DNA of 64,000 nt from assembly GCF_023074175.1 (NCBI RefSeq), contig NZ_JADPKS010000051.1, forward strand, positions 124,001-188,000. The letters run 5' to 3'. The stretch's first letter is position 1. Each line of letters opens with the position of its first letter. The notes below the pieces were generated by a model. It was not told the origin of the DNA. It worked only from the letters and a program-made list of their open reading frames with translations, and searched no databases. Below are positions 61,851 to 64,000 of this stretch, in pieces. Made by a program: the position numbers and the translations under genes. The DNA is from Bradyrhizobium sp. 139. GTDB taxonomy: Bacteria; Pseudomonadota; Alphaproteobacteria; Rhizobiales; Xanthobacteraceae.

Positions 61851-62149
61851 ACCTTCTCCCCTTGTGGGCTAAGGCATGCACACATCTCAAAAATGGAATC
61901 TAATACAGGGACTTAGATGACCCCGGATTTCGGAACCGCCCAAAGAGCGGTCGGTCAGCTATCATTGAAAAGACTCGCGCTTTCTATGGGTGCTGACCAA
62001 CGACCGAAAGATGTGTGCACGCCTTAGCCCCTTGTGGGAGAAGGTGGCGCGAAGCGCCGGATGAGGGGTCTCTCTCTGCAGATGAGCTCGCGGAGAGATA
62101 CCCCTCACCCGGCTTCGCTTTCGCGAAGCCACCCTCTCCCACAAGGGGC
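61851..62149. repeat. Nested inverted repeats between the SDR and MaoC genes
   Basis: Two structures are joined. Arms at 61851-61887 and 62009-62046 share AGATGTGTGCA, GCCTTAGCC and AGAAGGT-type blocks in opposite directions around a 121-bp centre, like a small non-autonomous mobile element. The right arm is also the left arm of a hairpin at 62028-62149, with CCCCTTGTGGGAGAAGGTGG against CCACCCTCTCCCACAAGGGG. The 62028-62149 part resembles the element at 54921-55079. No gene is present in 61829-62222. Confidence 0.82.
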
Positions 62150-62222
62150 GAGGGTGCACCGCGGCCGCGTCTTTTTTGAGCAGCGATGGATTGCCGGGTC
62201 AAGCTCGGCAACGACGGCCTGT

Positions 62223-62699
62223 TCAGGCGAAATAGATCAACCCGAGCCATTCGGCGACCAGCGCTGGCTTGTCCTCGCCTTCGATCTCCACGGTGACGTT
62301 GGTGCGGGACTGCAATTCGTTCGGCTTGCGCAGCCTGGCTTCCGCCAGCACGAAGCGGCCACGAACACGTTTTCCTGAACGCACCGGCGAGATAAAGCGC
62401 AGCTTGTCGAAACCGTAGTTGACCCCCATCGTGGTGCCGGCGATGACAGGCATCACCTCATAGGACATGATCGACAGCAGCGACATCGTGAGAAAGCCGT
62501 GCGCGATGGTGGTGCCGAACGCGGTCTCCTTCGCGCGCTCAGGATCGACATGGATGAACTGGTGGTCCTCGATCACGTCGGCATAGGCGTCGATACGGGG
62601 CTGATCGACCAGGTGCCACGACGACACGCCGATCTCCTTGCCGACCATGGCCTGATAGGCCTGAAGCGTAGTCGGCGGCTTCTTCCAGACTTCGTTCAT
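62223..62699 (-). CDS. MaoC-family enoyl-CoA hydratase
   Basis: The 158-aa hot-dog protein has QPRIDAYADVIEDHQFIHVD, in which D and H form the catalytic D-x4-H dyad, then TTIAHGFLTMSLLSIMSYEV and GVNYGFDKLRFISPVRSGKR. This is the NodN/MaoC (R-specific hydratase) pattern. It adds water to enoyl-CoA esters. ATG 62699 follows a short leader; the four extra residues of the longer frame are not needed. It lies between the SDR and an acyl-CoA ligase on the same strand. Confidence 0.92.
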   Translation of the reverse strand: MNEVWKKPPTTLQAYQAMVGKEIGVSSWHLVDQPRIDAYADVIEDHQFIHVDPERAKETAFGTTIAHGFLTMSLLSIMSYEVMPVIAGTTMGVNYGFDKLRFISPVRSGKRVRGRFVLAEARLRKPNELQSRTNVTVEIEGEDKPALVAEWLGLIYFA

Positions 62700-62715
62700 T
62701 GATAGCTCCAACCAC

Positions 62716-62842
62716 TGTCAATCCGGGGCGACGCGCAGCGTCGAGCCCGGAATCCATGGCGCCGCAGAGTCTGTTGCTGAATGGATTCCGGGTTCGCGCT
62801 CCGCGCGCCCCCATTGCGCACTTGCGCATTGTGGAATGACGA
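62716..62842. repeat. Palindromic repeat, CGTCATTCCGGGG type, copy D
   Basis: It begins TGTCAATCCGGGGCGACG and ends TGTGGAATGACGAG, so the outer arms are worn, but the inner GAGCCCGGAATCCAT and ATGGATTCCGGG arms are kept. It separates the ligase stop from the MaoC start. Confidence 0.85.
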
Positions 62843-62858
62843 GCTCACTTCGTTTCAC

Positions 62859-64000
<1,142 letters not shown>

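Overview
The window looks like a chromosomal segment of an alphaproteobacterium of the Bradyrhizobium type. The basis is high GC, gene content and order (guaB, an RsmB-like methyltransferase and guaA close together, many MFS, LysR and SDR genes) and several families of short palindromic repeats typical of such genomes. No tRNA, rRNA, CRISPR array, phage or complete insertion sequence was seen. The genus is an inference.

Region 1 (1-13.7 kb) is mostly intact: a partial glutathione S-transferase, a four-gene ECF sigma factor operon with redox-type partners, a serine hydrolase, a frameshifted acetyltransferase, a thiamine-diphosphate enzyme, a large SWIM-SNF2 helicase, a MarR-acetyltransferase fusion with a palindromic operator, an MFS carrier, and a TetR regulator with two matching operators.

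Region 2 (13.7-29.2 kb) is accessory DNA full of damaged genes: a peptide deformylase homologue lacking two metal ligands, a decayed VapBC-like pair, a RES/Xre module whose toxin is wrecked, a 16-codon remnant of a serine hydrolase, and a stretch from 20.4 to 21.7 kb where pieces of an SRPBCC protein, an alpha/beta hydrolase and a hydroxyarylic acid decarboxylase (C and D subunits) are joined end to end. Remnants of a DsbA-like protein, a LysR regulator and an HNH nuclease follow. Intact genes between them are mainly regulator-enzyme pairs (LysR/SDR, LysR/DoxX-NmrA) and alpha/beta hydrolases.

Region 3 (29.3-37.8 kb) lies between a partial copy of the guaA 3' end and guaA itself. It holds a DUF417 protein, a BTAD/TPR regulator and, divergent from it, a tightly packed operon for a TMEM175-type channel, an alpha/beta hydrolase, a double DUF427 protein, a MOSC-flavin reductase-ferredoxin fusion and a VOC protein. 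This is the best candidate for a little-described functional unit.

Region 4 (37.8-64 kb) is core genome: guaA, an HxlR/MFS pair with tandem operators, a cupin, a cold-shock gene with clear promoter and terminator, an RNA methyltransferase, MAPEG, a frameshifted metallophosphoesterase, guaB, a drug exporter, rlmE with a Ppx/GppA phosphatase, an orphan CoxL-like subunit, an ABC-F ATPase, a D-threonine aldolase-like enzyme, a BaiN-like flavoprotein, and an SDR/MaoC/acyl-CoA ligase cluster. Palindromic repeats fill most intergenic gaps here.

Several genes differ from a readable frame by one base in a short homopolymer. This may be true decay or base-calling error and should be settled before those genes are called dead.
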